Assembly: GCA_051294375.1 (NCBI GenBank)
Contig: CM119268.1
Location: forward strand, 19,623,934-19,687,933
DNA length: 64,000 nt
Direction of reading: 5' to 3'
Source: Paraspadella gotoi
Lineage: Eukaryota > Chaetognatha
The notes below the pieces were generated by a model that saw only the letters and a list, made by a program, of their open reading frames with translations, did not search any database and was not told the DNA's origin. Below, one piece after another: positions 44,973 through 56,709 of the stretch. Position 1 is the stretch's first letter; every line of letters starts with the position of its first letter. The position numbers and the translations under genes were made by a program.

Positions 44973-45017
<45 letters not shown>

Positions 45018-45164
45018 GCTTGACTTTGAGATAAGGTGGGAAAAGGCAGAGGAAAAAAGATAAAGCTAAATTGCAAATGGCATGAGTAAGGATATCCCGC
45101 CCCAGAAGGATCATTAGTCTGTTTTGTTTTGTGATTAATTTTCTCACGGAACCTTTTCTCCACT

Positions 45165-45229
<65 letters not shown>
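44973..45229 (+). repeat. Two (GA)n microsatellites
   Basis: (GA)n at about 44974-45015 and 45166-45228, separated by about 150 bases of unique-looking sequence. Confidence 0.9.
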
Positions 45230-45231
<2 letters not shown>

Positions 45232-45427
45232 TATGTCTTATTTTCAAAAGCGAATATTTAAATTATTTAATTTTATTTACTCAGTATTAATCGTTAATTT
45301 AGAGAAGGTTCTACGACGATCGTAGATTGTAGTACAATAACGATCTAAAAAAAAAAGGAAAATAAAAAACGACTGTCTTTAGCTTTCTTTCTTTCTATTT
45401 TTCTTTTATTTTTTTCTCTATCTTTCT

Positions 45428-45587
<160 letters not shown>

Positions 45588-46264
45588 TTCAGAAAATAAG
45601 GACAATTAATATTAAGGCGTAGTAAAATTTCTAAATTTAACTTTAATTAAAATTCTAAAAAGTGAGGAACGAACAACATTATACTAATGAACATTTATTA
45701 GAGTTACCCAAATTTTTAATTACACCAGATGAAGGGTCACGACTCATTTTATTAGGTTCTTTTTTGTCTGTAGAAGACATTGGGACTGATAAACCTGAAA
45801 AACTTGACCGGAAAGGAACTCTCCAGAGTTTCCAAGTGATCGAGTACTTTTGCGGTTTTTCTTTGATCGTAATCTTATATGTGAAATTAATTTAAAGGAT
45901 TTTTTTAATAAAATAATGATTAAATCAATACTTGATTTGATTTTGAAATATATTTTTGATTGTAGACTTTATAATTTTTATTAAACCTTTTATTTTTATA
46001 AATTTTATTAATAATATAATATTATATAATATAAAATATAAAGATTAGAAAGATCATTAGTTTTTGATAAAATACTTACGAAAGTTATTCCTAAATTTTG
46101 TGAAGAATAAATATTAAAAAAATAATATTTAGCAGTACTTACTAAAAATAAAATCAAAAATACACAATATTAAACTTTTAAAAACTAAAAAAAAAAAATG
46201 ATTAAAATTTATAATTATATTCTCCATAACTTTTTAACATTTTTGAGCTCTTTATGGCTTAAAT

Positions 46265-46563
46265 TTGCGCCTTTATTACAAGAGAACTATCAATTTAGAT
46301 TAAAATTATCAATATTTTCAGAATCTGCTGAGTCTTTGCTTTTAGTAAATATCAAAAGTGTTTGGAAAATGGCCCAATTACTACTTTTGTGCCATGACAT
46401 GAGTAAATTGTTTTCTCCAAGAAATTGTAAACTTTTATTGTTTTTGAATCTACTTGGTCTTGCCTTTTATTAGATAGCTAGATTGCATATATTATTGATC
46501 AATAATTTTTGTGAATATGTATCAAACATAATAAACTAAGGGGAAAATATTATATTTAATTAG
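46265..46563 (+). other. Unrecognised core sequence of hAT-2
   Basis: An open frame from within the left inverted repeat (start 46198, 91 codons) continues here: FAPLLQENYQFRLKLS, then AESLLLVNIKSVWKMAQLLL, stop at 46471. It could be the worn remnant of a coding region, but no hAT transposase motif (such as the C-terminal dimerisation block) is visible. Confidence 0.25.
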
Positions 46564-47179
46564 TAGAGTGATGTGAAAATGATGAAATTTTAGAAAATTA
46601 AAATTTAGCATATAAAACATGAACATAAAAACCATTAAAAATACTTTAGTAAATTTATTTTTTAATTTTATACATTAGTGGGTACCAGTGAGCTATATTT
46701 ATATATAATAATAAGTATATAATAGGCTAAAATTTTAAAATTATAAATTTTTAAAATTTTAAGATCGGATTTGGATTCCTTGCAAAAAGTTGCTAAAAGA
46801 AAGTATAATTCTTTTTTAAAAAATTCTTTCATTAAGTTAGTCAAAAATTTAAAAAACTATATTTAAGATACCGATTTTTAATTTCCAGCTTAAAAATATA
46901 GTTTTTTGTAATTTTAACTTTCTTAATGACATAATTTTTGAAAAAGATTTATATTTTCTTTTATCAACTTTTAACGAGGAATCTGAATCTGTTCTCAGAA
47001 TTAAAAAAAAACCATTTTGAAATTTTGACATTATATAAGGGTAGTACTATATACAAAATAAGCTGACTGGGCTACTATATTTGTAAAAAAAAAAATAACT
47101 ACAGATTAATATTCACAAATATGATAGTTTTTCAAGATATAACTGCTAAATTTCAATTCCAAACTTTCACTTCACCCTA
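46564..47179 (+). mobile_element. hAT-3 MITE, intact, 616 bp
   Basis: Perfect 8-bp target duplication TTAATTAG (46556-46563 and 47180-47187). Ends are TAGAGTGATGTGAAAATG and, on the other strand, TAGGGTGAAGTGAAAGTTTG. It contains inner inverted segments around AAAACTATATTTAAG and CTTAAAAATATAGTTTT. No coding frame. Nested inside hAT-2. Confidence 0.85.
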
Positions 47180-47187
47180 TTAATTAG

Positions 47188-47653
47188 TATGGCATTAGTA
47201 TAGATTTATAAATAAGCCAAGATAAATAAGAAGTATATGTAAAAATTTATCCTGGAAATAGTTAGGTAAATAAAACTTTTCTTCCTTCTGTTTATATATT
47301 TTGACTCTTTGGTGGAGAATTTAGTGATGACCCTGAATGAGAGTGGTGTTGTTTGTAAGAAAGTAAATTAGGATATGGTAAAAGGCTTGCTGCATGGTCG
47401 AGCTGATGCGTCATTTTTTATTTTATTGCAAGTCTAAACTAGTGTTAAACTTATAATAAAACTTATTAACTACAGTTTAAGTTTATTATGCTATAGTTTA
47501 AACAGAATGATTGATTAGTTCAGAACAAATCAATCAAAACCTTCTTTCTTAAGTCAAACACAAAAAAAAGGAAAAAATTGAGGAAAAAACTGTATGAACC
47601 TAGTTTGATTGAATCTTAATATAAAAAAAAAGTAATAATTATGAGTAATGAAA
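47188..47653. other. Core of hAT-2, no gene seen
   Basis: AT-rich sequence with no recognised motif. It may be original interior sequence of the host element. Confidence 0.3.
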
Positions 47654-47927
47654 AACAAGTTTGAGCAAACAATGTCGGATATGCCTACGATATTAATTAA
47701 TTAATTAATTAATTAATTAATTAATTAATTAATTAATTAATTAATTAATATTAATTAATTAATATTAATTAATTAATTTTAATATGTAATAATTAATTTT
47801 AAATTTTATTCAACTTATCATCATCAATTCCTTAAAATTGGGTTAGGACAGTTATTAAATAGTTTTGTTTACATTTTATCAAAACAAACAAATATCCTTT
47901 ATTTTATTTTATGTTTCCTTGTCTCTC

Positions 47928-47974
<47 letters not shown>

Positions 47975-48189
47975 ATGCAATTGCGACGATCTTTATGCTT
48001 TTAAGATTTTTTTAACTTGCATATTTTTTCACATTAATTAATTAATTAACTAATTAATTAATTAAAACGTTTATTAGTAATCATTAATATTAAAGATTCA
48101 AGTAAATGTGACTTATGTTTTTCCATCTAACTCATTTTCCACTGGCACAATTCCGTCAAAACTTTATTATAATTATTATTATATAATAA

Positions 48190-48870
48190 ATATTTAAAAG
48201 CTTCAGTGCAACAACCCAATGAACTAAATCAAAAAGTTATATTGAAAATCGACTTAGTAGTAAAAGGAAAAAAAAATTTTAAAGAGAACTAGGAGTTATA
48301 AAAAGTGTTCAATTTTGGCCCGCCTTTCTAGATATTAGGCCGGAACAGGTTGAAAACTAAAAGTTCTCTCAAATGGTTAATGGTTAATGGTTAAACAACT
48401 ATTAAATAATATGAAAATGAAAATAATTTTTTAAAATTTTGCTTATCAATTTTTTTATAGATTCTGATAGAGCTTTAAAAGTTAGATAAAGGTTATTAAT
48501 ACAACTTTTTTTTTTTTTTAATGAAAAATTTAAAAAAATAAAATTCAGCCAATAATGATGATGATGATAATTTTTTAAGGTTTTTTCTATTTTTAACCAA
48601 TTTATTGTCAAAATTTGAAAAAAATTATAGTACTAACTTTCATTTAACTTTTTAAGCTCTACAAGAACCCGTTCTTAAAAAAATCAAATTTTTAAATTTT
48701 TTTTTTGTCTTTTGTTATATATTAATAAATATTTAAAAGCTTCAGTGCAACAACCCAATGAACTAATTCAAAAAGTTACATTGAAAATTGATTAGTAGTA
48801 GAAGGAAAAAAAAATTTTTTGAGAGAACTAGAAGTTATAAAAAGTGTTCAATTTTGGCCCGCCTCTTTCT
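48190..48870. repeat. 180-bp direct repeats flanking hAT-4-like core
   Basis: TTTAAAAGCTTCAGTGCAAC.. to ..GTGTTCAATTTTGGCCCGCCT occurs at about 48192-48332 and again at about 48728-48866. Between them lies a core with ATTCTGATAGAGCTTTAAAA and GATGATGATGATAA, as in 53500-53620. It could be an old duplicated flank of a hAT-4-like element. Confidence 0.6.
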
Positions 48871-49805
48871 CAAGTAAATGTAACTTATGTTTTTTCCATT
48901 TAAACTCATTTCCACTGGCACAATTCCGTCAAAACTTTATATCTAGCTTCTCAAACACACTTTCCTACCCGCTCACAAAATTTCATCTCAATCTATTATG
49001 GGTTAAAATAAGTAAAAAGATTCAAGTAAATGTGACTCATATTTTTTCATTTAAACTCATTTCCACTCGTACGTTTCCACCGAAACTTTAATCAAGCATC
49101 GTTACACATTTTTCTACCCACACAAAAATTTGAACTCAATCTATCCATCCAATTATGATTAATTAGAGTACTTATTGGTTAAGATAATTAAAAATATTTA
49201 GTAAATGCGACTTATGTTTTTTCCTCTTAAACTCACACGATTCCGTCGAAACTTTATATCCAGCTTTATCACACACTTTCCTACCCACACACAAAATTTC
49301 TTTCCAATCCAACCTGCCAATCATGAGTTATTGGAGCTTTTTGCTAAGGTGGGACGGATGGACGGATTAATTGACTGATTAATTAATTATTGATTAATTA
49401 ATTAACTAATTGATTAATTAACTGATTAATTATTTGATTATTAATACATCCTGCATATACATTTAATATAAAAGGAAAAAGAATCATAATCAATTAGTGA
49501 AACAGGTTTTTTGTTTTTTTCCATTTAAAACTCATTTCACTCAAAAGATTCCATCGAAACTTGGTTTCCTGTTCAATCACACACTTTTCTACTCACAAAA
49601 TTCCAGGTCAATCGATAATTAAGTGGTAATAAGCTAACTTGTTCAACTTGCATAATTTAATTCAACTTGCATAATTTGGTCAACAGACATAATTTGGTTA
49701 ACTGACAAAATTTGGTCTACTGACATAATTTGGTCAACTGGCATAATTGTGTCAACTTTAAGAATTTGGTCAACTGGCATATTGTTATAATTGGTATAAT
49801 TTGGT

Positions 49806-49866
<61 letters not shown>
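49806..49866 (+). repeat. (AATC)n microsatellite
   Basis: About 15 perfect AATC units, just after the TTGGTCAAC-type array. Confidence 0.92.
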
Positions 49867-50734
49867 GAGAGAGATAGAGAGAGAGAAACTTTAAAAAATT
49901 CAAATAAATGTGTCTTTTGGTTTTCTAATTTGAACTCTTTTCCACTCCTACGATTCCATCAAAAAATTTATATCCAGCTTTATCACATACTTTCCTACCC
50001 ACACACAAAATTCCATTTCGATTTATCTATATAATTTTTAATAAACATAATAATTATGAGTAATTTAAGTAAAAATACTTCAAGTAAATATGCCTTTTGT
50101 TTTTTCCATTTTAACTCATTTCCACTCGCACGATTCCATCGAAACTTTATATCCAGCTCAATCACACACTTCCCTACCATCATACAAAATTTCAAGTCAA
50201 TTGCCCTATCTACTCATAAGCAATTGCGTTCAAATAGTGAAATATATTTTTTTTGTTTTTTCCATTTAAACCAATTTCCACTCGCACGATTCCCTCAAAC
50301 TTCATATCCATCTCAATCACACCAGTTTCCTACCCACAACAAAATTTCATACCAATCCATCCATACAATCACGAGTAATTGGAGTTTTTTGCTAAGGTGG
50401 GACGGACGGACGGACGGACAGACAGACAGACGGACGGACGGACATCTTTTTTTTGCATAATTTATCATAATTCGATGTTCTGACATGATATAAGTGTGTG
50501 CCCGACAATATTGAGGGGCGGACCGACGGACCGACAAAGTGAGTTATAGAGTCGGGATCTGCTGATAAGCAGATCCGACTAAAAACTGGCAGGTTTAGTC
50601 TTATGTCGTATTTTATAAAAGAATTTCCAAAGTACAATAGAAACATATGAAGCAAATTATGTACAATGAGCCATTTAATTTGTGGTTCACTTATTATTAA
50701 AGGTTTGATATAAAAGAAAGTTTTATTCAGCATT

Positions 50735-51385
50735 AACAACGATTTTATTAATAATAAAGGTTTCGACTCTCGCTTTTATGAGTCTTCTTCAGTGGTTTGA
50801 CTCAACAGATTTCGGTTTCACAAAGATTCCCTTCCAACAAAGAATTGAAGAAAGATAGTGGTCAGAAATGAGGATAGGTTGAGGTGAGAATTAGGGAAGG
50901 AGAGAGAGTGAATAAATTTGAAACTAGTGAAAGAGAGAGAAAGTGAGAGGGAAAAATCATTATATTAAGCAAAATACAACAGAGATAGATTTAAATTATG
51001 CAAACTTAATTTTAATCTAAGTTAGAAATAGATGTAAGTAAAAATGAAATAGAAAAATAAGTGGTTAGGGATGGATAAGATAAGAGTAAGGGAAAATAAG
51101 TAAAGAAAAGAGCTCAAAATTGCCAAAATTAGTGATTTTTCCCTCTCTCTCTTACCAGTTTCAAATTTATTCACTCCCTCTCCTTCCCTATCCTCACCTT
51201 CTCTGTCCTCCCATCTATCCTTTTCTTAATTCTTTGTTGGAAACTTTCTTTCTCTCTCTCTCTCTCTCACCAACTCAATGTTTGTGAAACCAAAATCTGT
51301 TGAGTCAAACCGCTGATGAAGACTCGAAAAAGCAAGAGTCAAAATATATCCGACCTTTATTGTTGATAAAATTGTTTGTATTGCT
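50735..51385. mobile_element. Penelope-like tails in inverted arrangement with hammerhead-like cores
   Basis: Left (minus strand): CTGAAGAAGACTC, loop, GAGTCGAAAC, then tail TAATAAAATCGTTGTTAA; preceded by TTGAGTCAAACC. Right (plus strand): TTGAGTCAAACCGCTGATGA, AGACTC..GAGTC, then GTTGATAAAATTGTTTG. Both arms share CAACAAAGAATT and AACAGATTTCGGTTTCACAA-type sequence. Each core carries substitutions (CTGAAGA on the left; AAAAT in place of GAAAC on the right). Confidence 0.55.
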
Positions 51386-51977
51386 AATTAATTCTTTTCC
51401 ATTAAATAAAAAAAATATAATGAAAAAAAGATTTAACACAAAGTTTTGACTATATTAACCTTGTATGCTTTTAATAGTACCTCACCACTTTTCAAAATAT
51501 TGACTATTTTATATTTTATAGTTAAAAGTTAGTCATATGATTGAATTTTTATATAATCACCTGCCAGCACACCTATAACATTTCATAATACATATTATCC
51601 AACATTCCTACCAAATATTATTTAAAATTATGTAGCATAAAACGAGTTATGAACATTTAAAATTTAAATCAGATAGACTGACAGAACGACAAACTTACCC
51701 ACCAACTTAGAGATAATGATTTGAAATTGCTCCCCAAATACTCGCACCCAGCTTAAAAGTTACTGATAAGTTTATCTAATAACTAAGATCTAATAACTTT
51801 AAAATAAATATTTTAAATTCCATTTCTCAAGCTTCAATTTTTGGCAAAAATAAGGATTGACTATTACTTGGAAGCTTTGGAGAGTTCCTTTCCGATCAAG
51901 TTTTTTAGGTTTTAGACAGTTTTAATGTCTTTTAAAACAAAAAAAAGAACCTATTAAAATGAGTCGTGAAATTTCAT
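51386..51977. other. Right core of hAT-2, including duplicated TIR piece
   Basis: AT-rich, no gene. 51866-51970 repeats the outer inverted-repeat segment seen at about 52393-52495. Confidence 0.45.
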
Positions 51978-52987
51978 ATTTAAGCCATAAAGAGCTCAAA
52001 AATTCTAAAAAGTTATGAAGAATATAATTATAAATTTTAATCATTTTTTTTAGTTTTAAAGTTTAATATTGTGTATTTTGATTTTATTTTCAGTAAGTAC
52101 TGCTAAATATTATTTTTTTAATATTTATTCTTTACAAAATTTAGGAATAACTTTTAGTAGGTATTTTATCAAAAAACTAATGATCATCTTTATATTTTTA
52201 TATTTATAATATTATATTATTAATACAATTTATTAAAATAAAAAGGTTTAATAAAAAATATAAAGTCTACATCAAAAATATATTTCAAAATCAAATCAAG
52301 TATTGATTTAATCATTATTTTATTAAAAAAATCCTTTAAATTAATTTCACATATAAGATTACGATCAAGAAAAACCGCAAAAGTACTCGATCACTTGGAA
52401 ACTCTGGAGAGTTCCTTTCCAGTCAAGTTTTTTTCAGGTTTATTCAGTCCCAATGTCTTCTACAGACAAAAAAGAACCTAATAAAATGAGTCGTGACCCT
52501 TCATCTGGTGTAATTGAAAATTTGGGTAACTCTAACATTTATGTAATAAAAATATTTATAATAAATTTTACAATTTACGCAGTAGGGCTATATTTATACT
52601 AGTACTAATCCAATAAATGTTAAAATTTCAAAAAAGTTTTTTCTATATTTTTTTTGCAGATTTGGATTCGTCATAAAAAAGTTGATAAAAATAAATATAA
52701 CTCTTTTTGAAAAATTCCTTTATTAAGTGGGTCAAAAATTAAAAAAAGCTATATTTTAAGCTGAAAATAAACTTTTTATATATTAAATATATTTTTTTTT
52801 AATTTTAAACCACTGAATGAAAGAATTTTTAAAGATTTTATAAGGATAGCACTATATATATATATACTGCAAAAATTTAAAAAACATAAAATTATTTTTT
52901 TTACAATTAATGTTTACTAATGGTATGTTGTTCATAATTGACTATTAGAATTTCCGTACGTAGCTTTCACTACGCTCTAATGAATAT

Positions 52988-53180
52988 ATGTAGGCGTAGC
53001 CCTCGCCAGAGTTAGCCAGGTCCATAGCGCAAGTTAGCTTGTTCAGTGTTTACTCAATTAATGTGTACCAATTTCATAAAAATTTATGATAGAAATTTCA
53101 TAAAAATGATCCCATGTGACAATCGTCCCTCTCGATGAAAGTACCGTCTCACAATGTGACTCGTTGCCAACATTCACATC
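52988..53180. other. Unique-looking spacer
   Basis: GCGTAGCCCTCGCCAGAGTT and AGCTTGTTCAGTGTTTACTC. No gene recognised. Confidence 0.3.
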
Positions 53181-53185
53181 AAAGC

Positions 53186-53272
53186 GGTCACACGGTTACA
53201 CTCTTTAGTCATATGGTCACACTCTTTAGTCACACGGTCACACTCTTTAGTCACACGGTCACACTCTTTAGT
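53186..53272 (+). repeat. 21-bp tandem repeat (GGTCACACTCTTTAGTCACAC)
   Basis: Four consecutive units. The 21-base period keeps frames open on both strands. Confidence 0.88.
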
Positions 53273-53439
53273 GAATCGAAATCGCGGATCAAAAGAAGAA
53301 TATACCGCGTCTCGGTAGGGACCAACTCCAGAGATAATATAAATTTCGACTATTAGCAAAGTACTTTTAGCTGTCTTGACTAAATATTTAAACAATCATT
53401 TTCGAAAAAAATTTATTATTACGTCTTGATTAATACATT

Positions 53440-53922
53440 AAACATTACTTGTCTTTTTTAATATTATAAAATTTTTTTTTAGAAATCTTAAAATTTTTTG
53501 ATGGATTCTGATAGAGCATTAAAAGTTAAATAAGAAATATAATTACAGCTTTTAAAAATTTTTATGTTTTCTATGTGAAAAAATAAAAAAACTGATAAAA
53601 TCATCGAAAGATGATGATGATGATTTTTTACGGTTTTTCTTATTTTTGACTCACTTATCATGAAAATATTTAAAAAAGAATTATACTTTGTGTAGACAAC
53701 TTTTTATGAGCTATCTGAATCAGGTCTTAAAATTTAAAATTATCAAAAAAAAATTTGGCCTTTCCTATTTATAAATAAATATTAAAAAAATTAATTATTT
53801 GGGTATAGAGCCACATAAGAAATGTTTTGTCCATTGAAGATACTTAAAAATGTATACATTTTCGTTTGAGCATATAATCATTCTAAATTTTTGATTCACT
53901 CCATTGAGTGGGGTTACCCCTA
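53440..53922 (-). mobile_element. hAT-4 element, one end preserved
   Basis: Right end TGAGTGGGGTTACCCCTA (complement TAGGGGTAACCCC, YARNG). It shares GGATTCTGATAGAGCATTAA, a (GAT)n patch and CTTTGTGTAGACAACTTTTT with 18760-19200. The left end is not identified. Confidence 0.5.
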
Positions 53923-54102
53923 GTCTCGGCTCTCTTTTTATTGCTTTTCTTTCCCTGTTTTTTTCCTCCCTTTACTTTTCTGTTTCCTTTACTTTCAAAA
54001 GATAAGTTACCTCGTTTTCTTTTCCTCCATTTTGTTTATTATCTTTTTTTCTTTAAATAAGTTTCCTAATTTTTTTCTCCTACCTTTTTTTTCTTTTTAT
54101 CG

Positions 54103-54420
54103 AGCCATGACCGGCGAAGCCGGTTCAGGCTTGATTTTGTTTCGGGTGAGCTTCTTTGTAACGTAGTCGTCGTCGTCGTCGTCGTCGTCGGCGTCACGCT
54201 GTTTTTATATAAAAACTACTACGCTTTTATAGGTTTGGCTGTGACTTACCGTGTTTTTTTAAATAAAAATTATTATGAATTATGATTAAGTTTTACAAAA
54301 GTGTGCGATCATAGTAAGTTAAAAATTTAGATATGGCTTCTCATCTTGAAATAGCTTTGATATTTTCTTATTACATTAAGATTTAAGTATTTTTTGTTCA
54401 CTTTAATTTTTTAGTCACTT
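54103..54420 (+). repeat. Module B, truncated
   Basis: GC hairpin (CCATGACCGGCGAAGCCGGT at 54105-54124), (GTC)n, ACTACTACGCTTTTATAGGT and TAGATATGGCTTCTCATCTT, broken at TTAAGTATTTTTTG. Confidence 0.68.
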
Positions 54421-54429
54421 TTTTTTTTC

Positions 54430-55050
54430 ACCACCATCATTAGGCGACGAGTAAACGAGTTCCAGCTCTTTTCAGCTTCTTTCTCTCTCTCTCTCTCTCT
54501 GTCTCTCTATGTACGATCGTTCGTTTTTTGAAAAATTCTTATTATTTTTTTCCATCTAAATCGCCATTTATTTTTTTTTCTCAATACAAAATCCCAAATT
54601 TACATCCGAGATTTTCGTGGATTCATTTTAAAAAAAGGGAAGAATAACTTATAATGCAGGCAATGTCATATGTACATCAGCTTGCTGCCGAATTAATTTA
54701 ATTTTATGTATAATTTTCTAAAAAAAAAATATTTTTTTTGTTTTTGTTTATTATTGTAACTTTGGACCGGTCGGCCCACTATTGGCAAATTATATCTAAA
54801 ATAGGAGTTGAGAAGAGAGAAATAGTCAAATTAAACATTTTTTTTTGTTCTTCTGATAATTTTTACAATTTTAAATTTGTAAATTTTTTTAAGTGTATAT
54901 ATTTAATCATTTTTATCTTTTTTTAAAATAATAATTATTTGAGTTGGGATAAATATTTATAAATTAGTTAAATATGCAAATATGAAATTTGACCTCGGTC
55001 TGGTTTCTTCTTAAAAAAAGAACAATCTAAAATTTCAAGATTAAAACTTT
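54430..55050 (+). repeat. Module C start followed by module D
   Basis: AACGAGTTCCAGCTC, short TC tract, GTACGATCGTTCGTTTTTTG and CCGAGATTTTCGTGGATTCA, then module D (GGACCGGTCGGCCCACTATT, ATTTGACCTCGGTCTGGTTT). Same C/D junction as at 40050. Confidence 0.62.
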
Positions 55051-55059
55051 TTTATAGAA

Positions 55060-55127
55060 AGGAAAAGAGTTCGTCCCTACTCAGATTCGTCGAAAAACGA
55101 GTTCAGCGGCGGTCCAGCTTCTCTCTA

Positions 55128-55163
<36 letters not shown>

Positions 55164-55595
55164 CTTTCTATTTTTTTCCGCCATTTATTCCGCGCTTTTT
55201 TCTCAATACAAAATCCCAAATTTACATCCGAGATTTTTGTGGATTTTTTGTCTAAAAATTCTGATTATTCTTTATATAAACGAGAGTGAAAACTGACCAG
55301 CCTCTCTATCTTTCTCTCTCTCTCTCTCTCTCTCTCATTCATAACACGCATTTGTTTGTTTTATTTACGATGAATGATTCATCGCGTCAATGAATGACTA
55401 TCATCGCATCAATGAATGATTATCATCAAATCAATGAATGATTATCATCACATCAATGAATGACTATCATCGCATCAATCATTTGATTATCATCACATCA
55501 GTTATTTTGTTATCATCGCATCAATTATTGGTTATTATCGCATCAATATTTGGTTACCATCGAAAGCAGGCTCGATCCTTATGCTTTTAAGATTT
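55060..55595 (+). repeat. Module C with 21-bp minisatellite
   Basis: GAGTTCAGCGGCGGTCCAGC, TC tracts, ACATCCGAGATTTTTGTGGA, ACGATGAATGATTCATCGCG, minisatellite 55380-55560 and the end GCTCGATCCTTATGCTTTTA. Confidence 0.75.
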
Positions 55596-55597
55596 TT

Positions 55598-56250
55598 TGT
55601 ATAAAAACTACTACGCTTTTATAATTTTGGCTGGGACTTACCGTTTTTTTTTAAATAAAAATTATTATGAATTACAATGAAGTATTATAAAAGTGTGCCA
55701 TCATAGTAAGTTAAAAATTTAGATATGGCTTCTCATCTTGAAATAGCTTTTATATTTTCTTATTACATTTGGATTTAAGTATTTTTTGTTTGAATTTCCA
55801 CTTCATTATGATTTACTACAATATGCAAATGAGATTATAGTACTCATTAAAAAATCCAAATTAGTATATACAAATACTTTTATCTAATTTACTAGAGAGA
55901 GCAAAGAATTTTGAATTTAACAACGATTTTTTTTATTATCGTTGTTAAATTCAAAATTCTTTGCTCTCTCTAATACCTATGAACAACGAAAAAGAAAGGA
56001 TTAACGCATCATATCTAATTTACATATTGCAGTATATAATATTGAATAGAAATTTCAAAAAAAAATTTTAAAATCTATAATAAAAATGGGAAATCAAAGG
56101 ACTTTTTTAATGAGAAGCTATATCTTAATTTTAATACAAATAAAAATAAAATCTTTTACAAGTTATGATCGGAAAAAATTGTAAAAATTTCCAATTGTAA
56201 ACAATTGTACATTTTTTTTCCTTTCTTTTATTTCTTTAAATTATGTATAT
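55598..56250 (+). repeat. Module B interrupted by a 119-bp hairpin insertion
   Basis: ACTACTACGCTTTTATAATT..TAGATATGGCTTCTCATCTT..ATATGCAAATGAGATTATAG. The insertion at 55893-56011 lies between the two copies of TATCTAATTTAC. It resumes with ATATTGCAGTATATAATATT and ends ..TGTAAACAATTGTA. Confidence 0.72.
55893..56011. mobile_element. 119-bp hairpin insertion with 12-bp target duplication
   Basis: Flanked by TATCTAATTTAC (55881-55892 and 56012-56023). The first 80 bases are a perfect 35-bp stem (55893-55927 against 55938-55972) with a 10-base T/A loop. The stem holds TTAACAACGAT, the tail motif of the Penelope-like copies. The remaining 39 bases (ATACCTATGAACAACG..) are unpaired. Other module B copies lack it. 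Confidence 0.8.
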
Positions 56251-56349
56251 AGTTTAGTTTAGTTTAGTTTTCCAGTATTTTATACTATTACTGTTTATGA
56301 TTATGTCAATACTGTTTTTGGTATTAATAAAAAAAAATCCTATTTTTGT

Positions 56350-56482
56350 CAGTTGCTGCCTCTTCTGAACCCTTTAAAAACGAGTTCAGGCTCTGCAGTG
56401 ATCGTACAACTGCCTTCTAGCGGCTGTCCAGCTTTCTCTCTTTCTCTCTCTGTTTCTGTCTGTCTCTTTCTTTCTCTTTCCA

Positions 56483-56513
<31 letters not shown>

Positions 56514-56677
56514 GTACGATATCTTGCGTGATCGTTTTTTGAAAAATTTTGATTATTTTTTTCCTTTTAAAAACCTTTATTATCGCCATTTATTCTGCGC
56601 TTTTTTCTCAATGCAAAATCCCAAATTTACATCCGAGATTTTCGTGGATTTATTATCTTTCTTTCTCTCTCTTTCTT

Positions 56678-56709
<32 letters not shown>

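Larger units (their letters stand above)
47654..50585 (-). mobile_element. HINE-like composite block, reverse
   Basis: Enters with AACAAGTTTGAGCAAACAAT and ends with GGGATCTGCTGATAAGCAGA..CCGACTAAAAA. Modules in order: (TTAA)n (47690-47780), GAGTCAGGACAG-type block (with GGGTTAGG), TC tract (47930-47970), units with ACTCATTTCCACT, a 180-bp direct-repeat pair (48190-48870), further units, TTGACCAAATTATGC-type array (49640-49800), (AATC)n (49806-49866), two more units and (GACG)n at 50400-50440. Confidence 0.65.
45699..52534. mobile_element. hAT-2 element, 6.8 kb, long terminal inverted repeats
   Basis: Flanked by ACATTTAT (45691-45698 and 52535-52542). Ends are TAGAGTTACCCAAATTTT and its complement, which fits YARNG. 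The inverted repeats extend about 560 bases (45699-46264 against about 51978-52534), through GATGAAGGGTCACGACTC, ACTCTCCAGAGTTTCCAAGT and ATATTTAGCAGTACTTACT. A partial second copy of the repeat lies just inside the right arm (51866-51970). No transposase is visible. The core is filled with other repeats: hAT-3 at 46564, a HINE-like block at 47654-50585 and a Penelope-like pair at 50735-51380. Confidence 0.83.
45613..52979 (+). mobile_element. hAT-1 MITE split by a 6.8-kb insertion
   Basis: Left part 45613-45698 (TAAGGCGTAGTAAAATTTCT..) and right part 52535-52979 (..CTTTCACTACGCTCTA) are the two pieces of a 611-bp-type element. Outer flanks are ATTAATAT (45605-45612) and ATGAATAT (52980-52987), 7 of 8 identical. 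The break in the MITE is marked by a perfect 8-bp duplication of its own sequence (ACATTTAT), showing that the inner element inserted later. Confidence 0.82.

Noticed and set aside
45662-45895. 77-codon frame (LELPKFLITPDEGSRLILLG..)
   Set aside because: Lies in the terminal inverted repeat of hAT-2, starts in the other transposon, and the right arm copy carries frame-changing indels.
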